Positions 44,540 to 53,567 of a DNA stretch of 64,000 nucleotides are shown here, piece after piece. Each line of letters begins with the position of its first letter. Position 1 is the stretch's first letter. Location: NCBI RefSeq assembly GCF_002803085.1, contig NZ_NNBJ01000009.1, positions 248,001 to 312,000 of the forward strand, read 5' to 3'. The position numbers and the translations under genes were made by a program. The DNA comes from Streptomyces sp. CB01201. GTDB lineage: Bacteria > Actinomycetota > Actinomycetes > Streptomycetales > Streptomycetaceae. The notes beneath the pieces are model-generated. The model was given only the letters and a program-made list of their open reading frames with translations. It had not been told where the DNA came from and did not search any database.

Positions 44540-44768
44540 GTGTTGGCTTGTGGTTACTGTACCGGGCATGTCGCAGCGCGGGCTTCCCATCCTCGGTCGC
44601 CGCTGCGGGGCCTGACCCGACCGGCACCCCGCAGCGGGTATCGGGACGTGCCGGTCACCGGATGGCTGACCGAGAGAAGTGCTGCCTCATGACCTCCCTG
44701 GGGACCCAGGCTTTCGCCACGTTGCGCACCCCGTCCGCGACCGACCACCGCATCGGCCGGGCCGCACT

Positions 44769-45584
44769 GTGATCGACTCCCCCGCCTCCACCGCCCCCGT
44801 CCTGCGCGTGGACGCCGTCGATCTGGTCCGCGACGGCAATCACATCCTCCACGACGTGTCCCTGACCGTACGGCCCGGCGAACACTGGGCACTGCTCGGG
44901 CCCAACGGCGCCGGCAAGAGCACTCTGCTCGGCCTCCTGGGCGCGCTCACCCACCCGACCCGAGGCACCGTGGAAGTCCTGGGCCACCAGTTGGGCCGGG
45001 TCGACCTGCGCCAACTGCGCTCGTACGTCGGCCATGTGGACCCGCGCCACGGACTGCGCACACCTCTGAAGGTCCGGGACGTCGTACTGACCGGGCTGAC
45101 CAACACCATCGAGCTCGTACCCCGGCGGCACCCGACGCCCGAGCAGGTCGCCCTGGCAGACCGCCTCATCGACCTGCTCGGCCTGGCCGAGCGGCGCGCG
45201 GCGCGCTGGCCCACCCTGTCCCAGGGCGAGCGGGGCCGAGCCCTGATCGCCCGCGCGCTCATGCCAAGTCCACGGCTCCTGTTGCTGGATGAGCCCGCGA
45301 CCGGTCTGGACGTCGCGGGACGGGAACAGCTCATCGAGCGGGTCGACACACTCCAGCAGACCCATCCCGAGCTGTCGTCCGTGCTGGTCACCCACCACCT
45401 GGAGGAACTTCCTCCCGGTACGACGCACGCCATGCTGCTGCGGGACGGACGCTGCCTGGCCTCCGGTCCGGTGGCAGACGTCCTGACCAGCGATCAGGTC
45501 AGCAAGTGCTTCGACCACCGGATGCGGCTCACCCGCTCTGACGGCCGGTGGAGTGTCCGGGCCCACCGCCCGCCCGTGCCGTAG
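44769..45584 (+). CDS. ABC transporter ATP-binding protein (orphan)
   Basis: A 271-residue nucleotide-binding subunit: Walker A GPNGAGKST, signature LSQGERGRALIARAL, Walker B LLLLDEPATGLD, and the switch His in VLVTHHLEELP. GTG 44769; the upstream extension to 44679 lacks family similarity. No permease or binding protein is adjacent, so its partners are elsewhere or it acts as a soluble ABC-F-unlike regulator; the single-domain layout resembles the ModF/iron-type ATPases. Divergent from the GntR regulator across about 270 bp. Confidence 0.88.
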   Translation: MIDSPASTAPVLRVDAVDLVRDGNHILHDVSLTVRPGEHWALLGPNGAGKSTLLGLLGALTHPTRGTVEVLGHQLGRVDLRQLRSYVGHVDPRHGLRTPLKVRDVVLTGLTNTIELVPRRHPTPEQVALADRLIDLLGLAERRAARWPTLSQGERGRALIARALMPSPRLLLLDEPATGLDVAGREQLIERVDTLQQTHPELSSVLVTHHLEELPPGTTHAMLLRDGRCLASGPVADVLTSDQVSKCFDHRMRLTRSDGRWSVRAHRPPVP

Positions 45585-45746
45585 CCCCGGCTGCGGGCGC
45601 GTTGCCGGTGCGGCGCCGCCCGGGACTGTCAGGGGCCCAGAGGTGAACACCCCCGCATCGTCGACCGCTTGGGGTCTCTCACGGAATTGATCCGTCCGAG
45701 ATCCGGCCGGGCTATCGTGCGGCTGGAAACGTCCCGGGAGGTCTCC

Positions 45747-46922
45747 ATGAACGCATCCGTACTCGCGCATCTGGCCGAGCGGTTCAGGGCGCCGCACCCG
45801 GAGACGTTGGTCACCGAAGCCCTGTGCTTTGTTCTGACCCGGCACCCCGCCGCGCGAGCGGCGGCGATCGCCCTCCTCGCGACGGATGCGGTGCCCGATG
45901 ACGCACGGGACTGGATCAGGTTCACCAGCGAGGTGTCCGACGGGGAGACCAGTGGTCGTGTGGACATCGCCGGGCAGGCCGACCGCAAGACGTGGCTGTC
46001 GATCGAGGGGAAGTTCGGTGCGCCTCTGACACCCCGTCAACCGGTCGCATACATCAGGGCATTGGAGAAGGGGGGCTCGATCCTGTTCGTGTGTCCCGCC
46101 CCGCGCATTCCCCGCCTCCGTGACGAACTGGCCGCCAGAACGGCGGCGGCCGGACAGTCCTCCCCGGGCGAAGCGTGGCGGCCGGACCCGGCCGGGGTCG
46201 AGTGGCTCGCGCTCGCCGAGGACCGCCGGATGGGCGTCACGTCCTGGCCGAGCCTGCTCGCCCGACTCGGCGACGCCGTCCCCGAGACCGACCGGCCGAT
46301 GTCGTCGGACCTGCACCAACTGGAGGGAATCGTGGCGAAGTTCGAGGACGAGCTGCCGGGCTGGACACCGGAGGAGCTGACCTCGGGCGGCCTGGGAGCC
46401 ACGTTCGGCAAGGCACTGCACACCACACGGGTACTGTGCCGGATCGTCGCCGAGGAACTGGGCACCGCGCACGCCCCGCAATGGCACGCGCCCAGCAGGA
46501 CCGCGGTGCTGCCGTCCTCGGAGCTCTGGGACTGGTACGGCCAGGGGTTCGGCACCGCGTGGTCGGGACTCGCCGTCTGTTTGGAGCCCACCACCTACTG
46601 GGGCCTTGAGGGCTGCCGGTCACCTCTGCGTCTGGGCTTCAACGTCGCTGCGGCACGGCTCCCGCTGGACCTCCTGTACCAGGTCCACCTGAAGATGCAT
46701 GCCCTGTCCGACCGCTTCTTCTCCGACCTGTCCGGTCCGTGGACCACCGCGACCGCCCCCGCACCCCGGAGCGACGGGTGGTGGCTCCTCCCCTTCCCGC
46801 TTCGCCCCGGGCTCGCCGGCGGGGAAGCGGCCGCCGAGATGAGAGCCACCGCGCGGACCCTCGTCGCGCCACTTCTCCATGCGCTGCACGTGCCACCGCA
46901 GGCGGGGGCGGCGGGGATGTGA
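45747..46922 (+). CDS. Orphan PD-(D/E)XK nuclease-fold protein
   Basis: A 391-residue soluble protein. The N-terminal domain holds a full PD-(D/E)XK pattern: E24 in helix ETLVTEALCFVL, D73 in SGRVDIAG, E87-G-K89 in WLSIEGKFG, followed by TPRQPVAYIRAL. The second half (residues about 190-390) is a helical/beta region without recognised family. ATG 45747 has GGGAGG upstream. It stands alone, which fits solitary restriction-like or defence proteins, but no partner methylase or helicase is near. Confidence 0.7.
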   Translation: MNASVLAHLAERFRAPHPETLVTEALCFVLTRHPAARAAAIALLATDAVPDDARDWIRFTSEVSDGETSGRVDIAGQADRKTWLSIEGKFGAPLTPRQPVAYIRALEKGGSILFVCPAPRIPRLRDELAARTAAAGQSSPGEAWRPDPAGVEWLALAEDRRMGVTSWPSLLARLGDAVPETDRPMSSDLHQLEGIVAKFEDELPGWTPEELTSGGLGATFGKALHTTRVLCRIVAEELGTAHAPQWHAPSRTAVLPSSELWDWYGQGFGTAWSGLAVCLEPTTYWGLEGCRSPLRLGFNVAAARLPLDLLYQVHLKMHALSDRFFSDLSGPWTTATAPAPRSDGWWLLPFPLRPGLAGGEAAAEMRATARTLVAPLLHALHVPPQAGAAGM

Positions 46923-46943
46923 ACCCGGCCGACCGGGACGGAA

Positions 46944-47753
46944 TCAGCTGCCCTCCGCCTCGAAGGAGCGGAGCAGGTCGGCGGCGGCGCTCAGGGCGAT
47001 GACCGCCGGTTCCTTGCCCGTGATGCAGCTCAGCCCGATCGGTGTCTTGATCCGGTCGATGGTGGCCTCGTCGTGACCGCCCTCCGCGGCGAGACGGCTG
47101 CGGAACCGCACCCACTTGGCCGCCGATCCGATCAACCCGATGGAGCCGAGGTGGGAGGTGCGCAGCGCGGCGTCGCACAGTGCGGCGTCCTCGGCGTGGT
47201 CGTGCGTCATGATCAGGACGTGGGTGCCCCGCGGCAGTTCCTCCAGCACCTCCTCCGGCAGCAGCGGCGTGTGATGCACATGCACCTGCGCCACGGCGTC
47301 CGCCAGCACGCCGAGCCGCTTGTCGCTGAGGGTGTCGGCCCGGCTGTCGACCAGGTGCAGGTCGAGGTCCTGCCGGGCCAGAATGCGCGCCAGTTCGAAA
47401 CCGACGTGGCCCACGCCGAAGATCGCCACCGCGTTCACCACCGGGAGCGGTTCGAGCAGCACCGAGACCGTACCGCCGCAGCACTGCACGCCGTGCTGGT
47501 TGGTCACCTTGTCGTTCAGGGCGAAGTCGAGCAGCTCCGGCTCCGGCTTGCCGGCCTCGATCATCTCCCGTGCCCGGTCGATCGCGACGGCCTCGACGTT
47601 GCCTCCGCCGATCGAGCCCCATGTCCGCTCGCGCCCTACGACGAGTTTCGCGCCGGCGTCCCGCGGGGCGTGGCCGCGCACGGTCGCGACGGTCACCAGC
47701 ACGCCGGACTCCCGGCGTGTCCGCAACCCCGCGACCGCGGCGATCCACGTCAT
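46944..47753 (-). CDS. xdhC: Xanthine dehydrogenase accessory protein XdhC
   Basis: A 269-residue cytosolic factor that inserts sulfurated molybdenum cofactor into XdhB. N-terminal XdhC/CoxI domain (GVLVTVATVRGHAPRDAGAK, WGSIGGGNVEAVAI, HGVQCCGGTVSVLLEPL) and C-terminal Rossmann domain (VAIFGVGHVGFELARILA, LIGSAAKWVRFRSRL). ATG 47753 starts one base after the xdhB stop; third gene of the operon. Confidence 0.93.
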   Translation of the reverse strand: MTWIAAVAGLRTRRESGVLVTVATVRGHAPRDAGAKLVVGRERTWGSIGGGNVEAVAIDRAREMIEAGKPEPELLDFALNDKVTNQHGVQCCGGTVSVLLEPLPVVNAVAIFGVGHVGFELARILARQDLDLHLVDSRADTLSDKRLGVLADAVAQVHVHHTPLLPEEVLEELPRGTHVLIMTHDHAEDAALCDAALRTSHLGSIGLIGSAAKWVRFRSRLAAEGGHDEATIDRIKTPIGLSCITGKEPAVIALSAAADLLRSFEAEGS

Positions 47754-47754
47754 G

Positions 47755-50166
47755 TCAGGCACCGCTGAGCGCTTCCGTGCCGACTCGGGTCGCGCTGGCC
47801 ACCACCGACGCGTCGGGTTCGTCGCGGTACGCGTGGGCTCCCCCCTGCCGGGCCGGCTGGATCGCCCAGTACACCGCTTCCGGGGTCGCGGGCGAGGCCA
47901 GCTCGACGCTGGTGGCACCCGGTCCGAACGCGGCGGCGGCCTGCCGCAGCGCCTCGCGCACCGAGAACGCCAGCATGAGCGGAGGCTCACCCACGGCCTT
48001 GGAGCCGTAGACCGCGCCTTCCTCGGGGGCGTTCTCCAGCAGCGTGACGTTGAACTCCTCGGGCATCTCCGAGAAGCTCGGCAGCTTGTACGTACTGGCC
48101 GCCTGGGTGAGGAGCCGACCGCGCTGCGGCCCGTCGTCGGTGTTCCAGCGCAGATCCTCCAGCGTCAGCCAGCCGGCGCCCTGCACGAAGCCGCCCTCGA
48201 CCTGGCCGATGTCGATCATCGGAGACAGGCTGTCGCCGACGTCGTGCACGATGTCCACGCGCCGGATGCGGTACGCGCCGGTGAAGCCGTCGACCTCCAC
48301 CTCGGTGGCCGCGGCGCCATGGGCGAAGTACTTGAACGGCGCGCCGCGGAACGCCTTCGCGTCCCAGTGCAGTCCCTCCGTCCGGTAGTAGCCGGCCGCC
48401 GACAGCTGGACGCGCTGGAAGTAGGCGGTGCGCACCACATCGTCCCAGGGCAGTTCCCGCTCGGTGCCCAGGGCGCGGGCGACGCCCTCGGTGATGCGTA
48501 CGTCGCGGGCGTTCACGCCCAACTGGGTGGCGGCGACCTGCACCAGGCGGTCACGCAGTTGCTCGCAGGCGTTCTTGACCGCGCCTCCGTTCAGGTCCGC
48601 GCCCGAACTGGCCGCGGTGGCCGAGGTGTTGGGCACCTTGTCGGTGCGCGTCGGGGCGAGCCGCACCTTGTGCAGCGGGATCCCCAGGGCGGTCGCGGCC
48701 ACCTGCATCATCTTGGTGTGCAGGCCCTGGCCCATCTCGGTGCCGCCGTGGTTGATCAGGACGGACCCGTCCTTGTAGATCAGCACCAGGGCGCCGCCCT
48801 GGTTGAAGGCGGTGAGGTTGAACGAGATGCCGAACTTGATGCCGGTGATCGCCAGCGCTCGCTTGGTGTGCGGATGGGCCGCGTTGAAGGCCGCGATCTC
48901 CCGGTCGCGGTCGACGACCGCGGCATTCCGCTTGACCTGCTCCCAGACCGTGGAGATCCGCTCGGGCTGGGTGACCGGCTGCCCGTACGGCGTGTACTGA
49001 CCCTTCTGGTAGAAGTTGCGCTCCCTCAACTCTCTCGCCTCCAGGCCGAGTTGAGGTGCACACCGGCCCAGGATGTCCTCGATGACCAGCATGCCCTGGG
49101 GCCCGCCGAAGCCGCGGAAGGCGGTGTTGGAGACCTTGTTGGTCTTGGCGATACGGCCGGCGATGCGGGCGTTGGGGATCCAGTACGTGTTGTCGATGTG
49201 GCACAGCGCACGGGCGAGAACCGGCTCGGACAGGTCCAGGCTCCACCCGCCGTCGGCGGTGAGCGTGGCGTCCAGGGCCTGGATGCGGCCCTCCGCGTCG
49301 AAGCCGATCCTCCACGCGGCGTGGAAGCCGTGCCGCTTGCCGGACATCGTCAGGTCCTGCGTGCGGTTGAGCCGCAGCCTGACCGGCCGGCCGGTCAGCC
49401 GGGCACCGAGTGCGGCGACGGCCGCGAAACCGTGGGGCTGCATCTCCTTGCCGCCGAAGCCACCGCCCATGCGCAGGCACTGCACGGTCACCTCGTGACT
49501 GTGCAGCCCGAGCACGTGCGCGACGATCTCCTGCGTCTCCGAAGGGTGCTGGCTGCTGCTCTGGACGAAGACCTGTCCGGACTCGTCGATATGAGCGAGC
49601 GCGCAGTGCGTCTCCAGATAGAAGTGCTCCTGGTCGGAGAACTGGAACGTGCCGGTGAACACGTGCGCGGAGTCGGCGAAACCGGCCTCGATGTCGCCGG
49701 ACAGCATGACGGGCCGGGCGCCGTGGAAGCTCTCGGCCGTGATCGCGTCCTGAAGTGTGATCAGGGAGGGAAGCTCCGCAAGGTCCACCTCGACCGCCGC
49801 CGCCCCGAGCCGGGCCGCTTCCAGCGTCTCGCCCAGCACCCAGGCGACCGCATGGCCGTGGAACATGACCTCGTCGGGGAACAGCGGCTCGTCGTGCTTC
49901 ATCCCCGCGTCGTTGACACCGGGCACATCGGCGCCGGTCAGGACGCGGACCACGCCGGGCACCTCCAGCGCCGCCTCGGTACGGATCGCGGTGATGCGGC
50001 CGTGGGCCTTCATCACCTGGACCGGGTGGGCGTGCAGGACGTCCTTGGTGCGGAACACCAGGTCGTCGGTGTAGAGGGCGGTTCCCGTGACGTGCAGTAC
50101 GGCGCTCTCGTGCGGCAGCGGAACGCCGACGACGGACTTCTCGGGACGCTCGGACAGTTGACTCAT
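47755..50166 (-). CDS. xdhB: Xanthine dehydrogenase molybdopterin-binding subunit
   Basis: An 803-residue subunit that oxidises hypoxanthine and xanthine at the molybdenum centre. Motifs are LRMGGGFGGKEMQPHGFAAV, TAFRGFGGPQGMLVIEDI (substrate Arg loop), HGGTEMGQGLHTKMMQVA and the C-terminal KAVGEPPLMLAFSVREAL with the catalytic Glu. ATG 50166 overlaps the xdhA stop (ATGA). The complex works with XdhA in purine breakdown, consistent with the NCS2 permease and deaminase upstream. Confidence 0.95.
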   Translation of the reverse strand: MSQLSERPEKSVVGVPLPHESAVLHVTGTALYTDDLVFRTKDVLHAHPVQVMKAHGRITAIRTEAALEVPGVVRVLTGADVPGVNDAGMKHDEPLFPDEVMFHGHAVAWVLGETLEAARLGAAAVEVDLAELPSLITLQDAITAESFHGARPVMLSGDIEAGFADSAHVFTGTFQFSDQEHFYLETHCALAHIDESGQVFVQSSSQHPSETQEIVAHVLGLHSHEVTVQCLRMGGGFGGKEMQPHGFAAVAALGARLTGRPVRLRLNRTQDLTMSGKRHGFHAAWRIGFDAEGRIQALDATLTADGGWSLDLSEPVLARALCHIDNTYWIPNARIAGRIAKTNKVSNTAFRGFGGPQGMLVIEDILGRCAPQLGLEARELRERNFYQKGQYTPYGQPVTQPERISTVWEQVKRNAAVVDRDREIAAFNAAHPHTKRALAITGIKFGISFNLTAFNQGGALVLIYKDGSVLINHGGTEMGQGLHTKMMQVAATALGIPLHKVRLAPTRTDKVPNTSATAASSGADLNGGAVKNACEQLRDRLVQVAATQLGVNARDVRITEGVARALGTERELPWDDVVRTAYFQRVQLSAAGYYRTEGLHWDAKAFRGAPFKYFAHGAAATEVEVDGFTGAYRIRRVDIVHDVGDSLSPMIDIGQVEGGFVQGAGWLTLEDLRWNTDDGPQRGRLLTQAASTYKLPSFSEMPEEFNVTLLENAPEEGAVYGSKAVGEPPLMLAFSVREALRQAAAAFGPGATSVELASPATPEAVYWAIQPARQGGAHAYRDEPDASVVASATRVGTEALSGA

Positions 50167-51683
50167 GACGGCACCGCCTCGGTGTTCTGCGCGTACAGCT
50201 TGAGCAGGCTCTGGCCGAGCATCGCGGAGCGGTACTCGGCGCTGGCACGGTGGTCCCCCATGGGCGTGCCCTCGGACCGCAGCACCTGGGCAGCGGCCTC
50301 GACGGTCCCCGCCGACCACGGCCGGCCCTCCAGGGCCGCCTCGGTCTCCAGGGCGCGGACGGGGGTGGCGGCCACACCGCCCAGGCCGATACGGGCCTTG
50401 CGCACGACGCCGTCCGCGATGTCGAGAGCGAAGGCGACCGCGACACTGGAGATGTCGTCGAACCGCCGCTTGGCGATCTTGTGGAAGGCCACGACCGGCG
50501 ACAGCGGTCGCGGAAGGCGGACCGCGCGGATCAGTTCACCGGGCCGGCGCACGCTCTGCCGGTATCCGGTGAAGTACTCGGCCAGCGGGACCGAACGCTC
50601 GCCGTCCTCGTCGGCGAGCACCACCGACGCCTCCAGCGCCAGCAGTACGGGCGGGCTGTCACCGATGGGGGACCCGGTGCCGAGATTGCCGCCGATGGTC
50701 GCGCTGTTTCGGATGAGACGGGAGGCGAACTGCGGGAACAGCTCTGCCAGGAGCGGGACTTCGCCGTCCAGACGTCGCTCGATCTCCGTGAGCGTGAGCC
50801 CCGCACCGATCTCGATGGAGTCGGACCCGACGCGCAGCTCGCGCAGTTCGGAAAGCCGGTCCACTGCGATCACGCAACTCGCCCTGCGCGAACGGATGTT
50901 GACCTCGACGCCCCAGTCGGTGGAGCCGGCCACCACCACGGCATCGGGCCGCTCCCGGAGCACCCGCAGGGTCTCGGCCAGCGTGCCCTTGCGCAGGAAC
51001 GCACGGTCACCCTGGAGGTATTCGGTGGCGACCGGCACCGGCGGCGCCTGCTCCCGGCGCCGCGCGAGCGGGTCCTCGTCGTGCGGTACCCCGACGGCGA
51101 ACGCCGCGTCCCGGATCGGCCGGTAGCCGGTGCAGCGGCACAGGTTTCCGCTCAGGGCGTGCAGGTCGAAGCCGTTGGGGCCGTGCTCGGCATCCGCTTG
51201 GACCGTGCTGTCGGCGGAGTCGGGGGCGGAATGCGCACAGCGGTCGGGCCGGTAGTACTCGGCGGCCATGCTGCAGACGAACCCCGGTGTGCAGTAACCG
51301 CATTGTGAGCCGCCGCGGACCGCCATCTCCTCCTGCACCGGGTGCAGGGTGGGGGCCCTGCCCGGCCCGCCGTCGGTGGCCAGCCCCTCGGAGGTGACGA
51401 TCTCCTGACCGTCGAGCGCCGCGACCGGGACCAGGCAGGCGTTGACCGCGACCCAGTCGGTGGGCCTGTTCACCCCGGGCCGGGCGACCAGCACCGAGCA
51501 TGCACCGCACTCGCCTTCGGCGCAGCCTTCCTTGGTGCCGGTGAGTCCGCGCTCGCGCAGGAAGTCGAGGGCCGTGGTGTGGGGCGGAACCGGCGCGATC
51601 GGCATGACATCACCGTTGACCGTCAACTGCGGTGCCACCAGGGCCGGTTCGTACTTCGGTACGGGTTCGGTCCGATTCGTCAT
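50163..51683 (-). CDS. xdhA: Xanthine dehydrogenase iron-sulfur/FAD subunit
   Basis: A 506-residue subunit: N-terminal plant-type [2Fe-2S] domain (GCAEGECGACSVLV), a second [2Fe-2S] domain (QCGYCTPGFVCSM ... NLCRCTGYRPIRDA) and a C-terminal FAD-binding domain (VVAGSTDWGVEVN, RNSATIGGNLGTGSPIGDSP). An acidic insert sits between the second cluster Cys pairs. ATG 51683 is taken, though TTG 51692 is possible; neither has a clear ribosome binding site. A leader ORF and hairpin lie upstream. Confidence 0.94.
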   Translation of the reverse strand: MTNRTEPVPKYEPALVAPQLTVNGDVMPIAPVPPHTTALDFLRERGLTGTKEGCAEGECGACSVLVARPGVNRPTDWVAVNACLVPVAALDGQEIVTSEGLATDGGPGRAPTLHPVQEEMAVRGGSQCGYCTPGFVCSMAAEYYRPDRCAHSAPDSADSTVQADAEHGPNGFDLHALSGNLCRCTGYRPIRDAAFAVGVPHDEDPLARRREQAPPVPVATEYLQGDRAFLRKGTLAETLRVLRERPDAVVVAGSTDWGVEVNIRSRRASCVIAVDRLSELRELRVGSDSIEIGAGLTLTEIERRLDGEVPLLAELFPQFASRLIRNSATIGGNLGTGSPIGDSPPVLLALEASVVLADEDGERSVPLAEYFTGYRQSVRRPGELIRAVRLPRPLSPVVAFHKIAKRRFDDISSVAVAFALDIADGVVRKARIGLGGVAATPVRALETEAALEGRPWSAGTVEAAAQVLRSEGTPMGDHRASAEYRSAMLGQSLLKLYAQNTEAVPS

Positions 51684-51800
51684 GTGGGCCAATGTGAGGC
51701 AGCTTTCTGTGTTCGGTCACGCCGGGTCGAAGCAGGCGCGCGAAACGGCACCCGGGAAGGGCGTACCGGAAGACGAGAGGTGAAGGGGGTGAAACCAGAT

Positions 51801-51820
51801 GCGTGTCCCGCAGGACACGC
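51801..51820 (-). terminator. Hairpin between leader ORF and xdhA
   Basis: GCGTGTCC-CGCA-GGACACGC, a perfect 8-bp stem with a 4-nt loop, 13 bp after the leader stop and about 117 bp before xdhA. Could act as an attenuator. Confidence 0.6.
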
Positions 51821-51833
51821 CGGAGCGGCGAGC

Positions 51834-51911
51834 TCAGCAGCCGTGGGCGATCCGGCCCGGAGTCCAGGCCGCGTGCTGGGCGAGGCGACCGAGATCGGAG
51901 TTGGTGTGCAT
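51834..51911 (-). CDS. 25-residue leader peptide upstream of xdhABC
   Basis: ATG 51911 with a very strong ribosome binding site, GGAAGGAGG, ten bases upstream. It encodes MHTNSDLGRLAQHAAW and TPGRIAHGC, then TGA. Too short for standard gene finding. It lies between a promoter-like sequence and a hairpin in front of xdhA, the layout of a translation-controlled attenuator. Peptides ending in Cys can be sulfur- or thiol-responsive leaders, but no riboswitch was recognised. Confidence 0.55.
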   Translation of the reverse strand: MHTNSDLGRLAQHAAWTPGRIAHGC

Positions 51912-51954
51912 CCGCGGGTCGCCTCCTTCCGTGATTCTGGCCGATAGTCACCGC

Positions 51955-51983
51955 AAGGTAGTTGCTGTGCCCACGCAGGTCAA
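51955..51983 (-). promoter_or_regulatory. Candidate promoter of leader-xdhABC
   Basis: On the minus strand, TTGACC (51983-51978), 17-nt spacer, TACCTT (51960-51955). This puts the start about 35 nt before the leader ATG. Confidence 0.5.
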
Positions 51984-52031
51984 GAGCCGGGCTTCCGGAA
52001 GCGACGCATGATCCCGTCGGCGCCTCCTGGG

Positions 52032-53405
52032 TCAGGAGTGTCCCGTCCCGGAGGACGAGGGCGGTTGTGCGGGCTCGGACGATGCCGGCGGCTTCTCCGT
52101 GGCCGACGACGGGGGCCGCGTGGCAGTCGAGGAGGAGGGTGTCCGCGTGCCGGGTGAAGAGGCCGGCTTCGAAGCGGGTGAAGAGGCCGGCTCCGTCGCG
52201 GGCGAGGAAGGGGGCTCCGTCGCGGGCGAGGAGGGAGGCTCCGTGGCGGGCGAGGAGGACGGGGCGGACTGGGACACCGACGCGGGCGGGCACGGTCCCG
52301 CCGAGGATGTGCCGGTGGCGGACGAATCACACGGCGACGGGCTGTCCGTCGAGGGGGACTTGTCGGTGGACGGCGAGTCGGACGGGGGCGACAGAGGGGC
52401 CGTCACCGGCGGCTTCGTCCTCGTGTCGCCGGCGCCCGTGTCGCCCTTGTGCCGTTCGAACCAGCCGCCGCTGTCCCGGTCGTACACGACGAACTTGTTC
52501 ACCGTCCGCGCGGCGGGCGCCACGACCACGACGTCCGAGGACCGGTACGCGGGCCACGCCTCTCCGGTTCGCTTCGGTGTGCCCTTCTCGGCGACGGGCG
52601 GGAGCAGCGGGTTGCCGCAGGCGCAGCGCACGCGTGGCACGCCCCGGTCGTCGACGAGTACCGCGGTTCCGGCCTGTAGCACGGCCTGGTAGCTGGTGGG
52701 GGCGGCGTCGCGGTAGCCGTGGTTGGTCACGCGGGTGTCGAACCGCAGCTGCACGGGCGTGAGCCCGCGCAAGTAGCCGGGGACGCCGGACGGTTGGATG
52801 CCGACCACGGAAGCGAACGCCTTGTCCTTGGCCGGGTCCTTCTGGAGAGCGCTGATCTGTTTCTGCACGTCGCAGCTGCTGGCGTTCCGCGTTCCGCCGT
52901 AGAGACCGGGTGCGGCGCCGTCGGCACCGCGCGTCACATTGGCCGCAGCCGATGCGCTCGGCAGCGCGCTGGGGGAAGGCGCCACGGAGTCGAGGCGGGC
53001 CGTCGACGGGGTGAAGGGGTCGGGCCCAGCCTTTCCCGCGGGCTGGAGAAACACCTCGCCGCCGGCTTCCGATGAGCCGCCGGGGCGCGTGAGGACGACG
53101 GCCAGCACCACCGCCGCCACCACGACGGCTGCGATCGCCGCGACGCGGGGCGCGGACTTCCACCACGGGCGGGGCTGCCCGGGGCTCGCACCCGAGCCGC
53201 CGTCCGGCCCCGCGGGCCCGTCGCCGCGCCCGCCACCGCTCGGCGGCCCCGACGGCCGCCCCGCCTCCGGAGGCGGCGCCGAGCCGGCACGGGTCGCGCC
53301 CGCCTCGGTGTCGCCCGGCCCGGAGGGGCTCGGCTGCGGGGGGCCCGAGAGCGGGCCCGAAGGCGGTCCTGAGGGGCGTCCTGATGACGGCGGCTCGACG
53401 CTCAC
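52032..53405 (-). CDS. DUF6777-type membrane-anchored protein with Ser/Thr/Pro tail
   Basis: A 457-residue protein: Pro/Gly/Ser-rich cytosolic N-terminus, one membrane helix (about residues 78-98, VAAIAAVVVAAVVLAVVL), an outer domain about 110-330 (GLYGGTRNASSCDVQKQISA, LTPVQLRFDTRVTNHGYRDA, VRCACGNPLLPPV with Cys pairs), and a low-complexity tail with repeats such as SSPATEPP. The domain order matches the Streptomyces DUF6777 family. GTG 53405 with GGAAGAG upstream. Such proteins often sit beside kinase/FHA genes, as here. Function unknown. Confidence 0.75.
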   Translation of the reverse strand: MSVEPPSSGRPSGPPSGPLSGPPQPSPSGPGDTEAGATRAGSAPPPEAGRPSGPPSGGGRGDGPAGPDGGSGASPGQPRPWWKSAPRVAAIAAVVVAAVVLAVVLTRPGGSSEAGGEVFLQPAGKAGPDPFTPSTARLDSVAPSPSALPSASAAANVTRGADGAAPGLYGGTRNASSCDVQKQISALQKDPAKDKAFASVVGIQPSGVPGYLRGLTPVQLRFDTRVTNHGYRDAAPTSYQAVLQAGTAVLVDDRGVPRVRCACGNPLLPPVAEKGTPKRTGEAWPAYRSSDVVVVAPAARTVNKFVVYDRDSGGWFERHKGDTGAGDTRTKPPVTAPLSPPSDSPSTDKSPSTDSPSPCDSSATGTSSAGPCPPASVSQSAPSSSPATEPPSSPATEPPSSPATEPASSPASKPASSPGTRTPSSSTATRPPSSATEKPPASSEPAQPPSSSGTGHS

Positions 53406-53567
53406 GAACACTCTTCCCTGCGTAGGGGATCTGGCGTGGGACGATCTGCGGCGTACGGTTTCTTCCCTTACACGTTTATTGTGTGCCTCTGCTCCCGAGG
53501 GGCCGCAAGCTGACGCGGTCGGCCCCACCAACGGGCAAGCCGGACCGACGCTGCTTAGCGTGACAAC

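Noticed and set aside
44540..44768. Riboswitch upstream of the ABC ATPase
   Set aside because: A GACCGGCAC...GTGCCGGTC inverted repeat exists, but no conserved core of a known riboswitch class could be recognised.
44655..46487. 610-aa minus-strand open frame
   Set aside because: Antisense to the ABC ATPase and PD-(D/E)XK genes, both with clear motifs.
47320..51126. 1268-aa plus-strand open frame
   Set aside because: Mirror-phase frame of xdhABC caused by high third-position GC.
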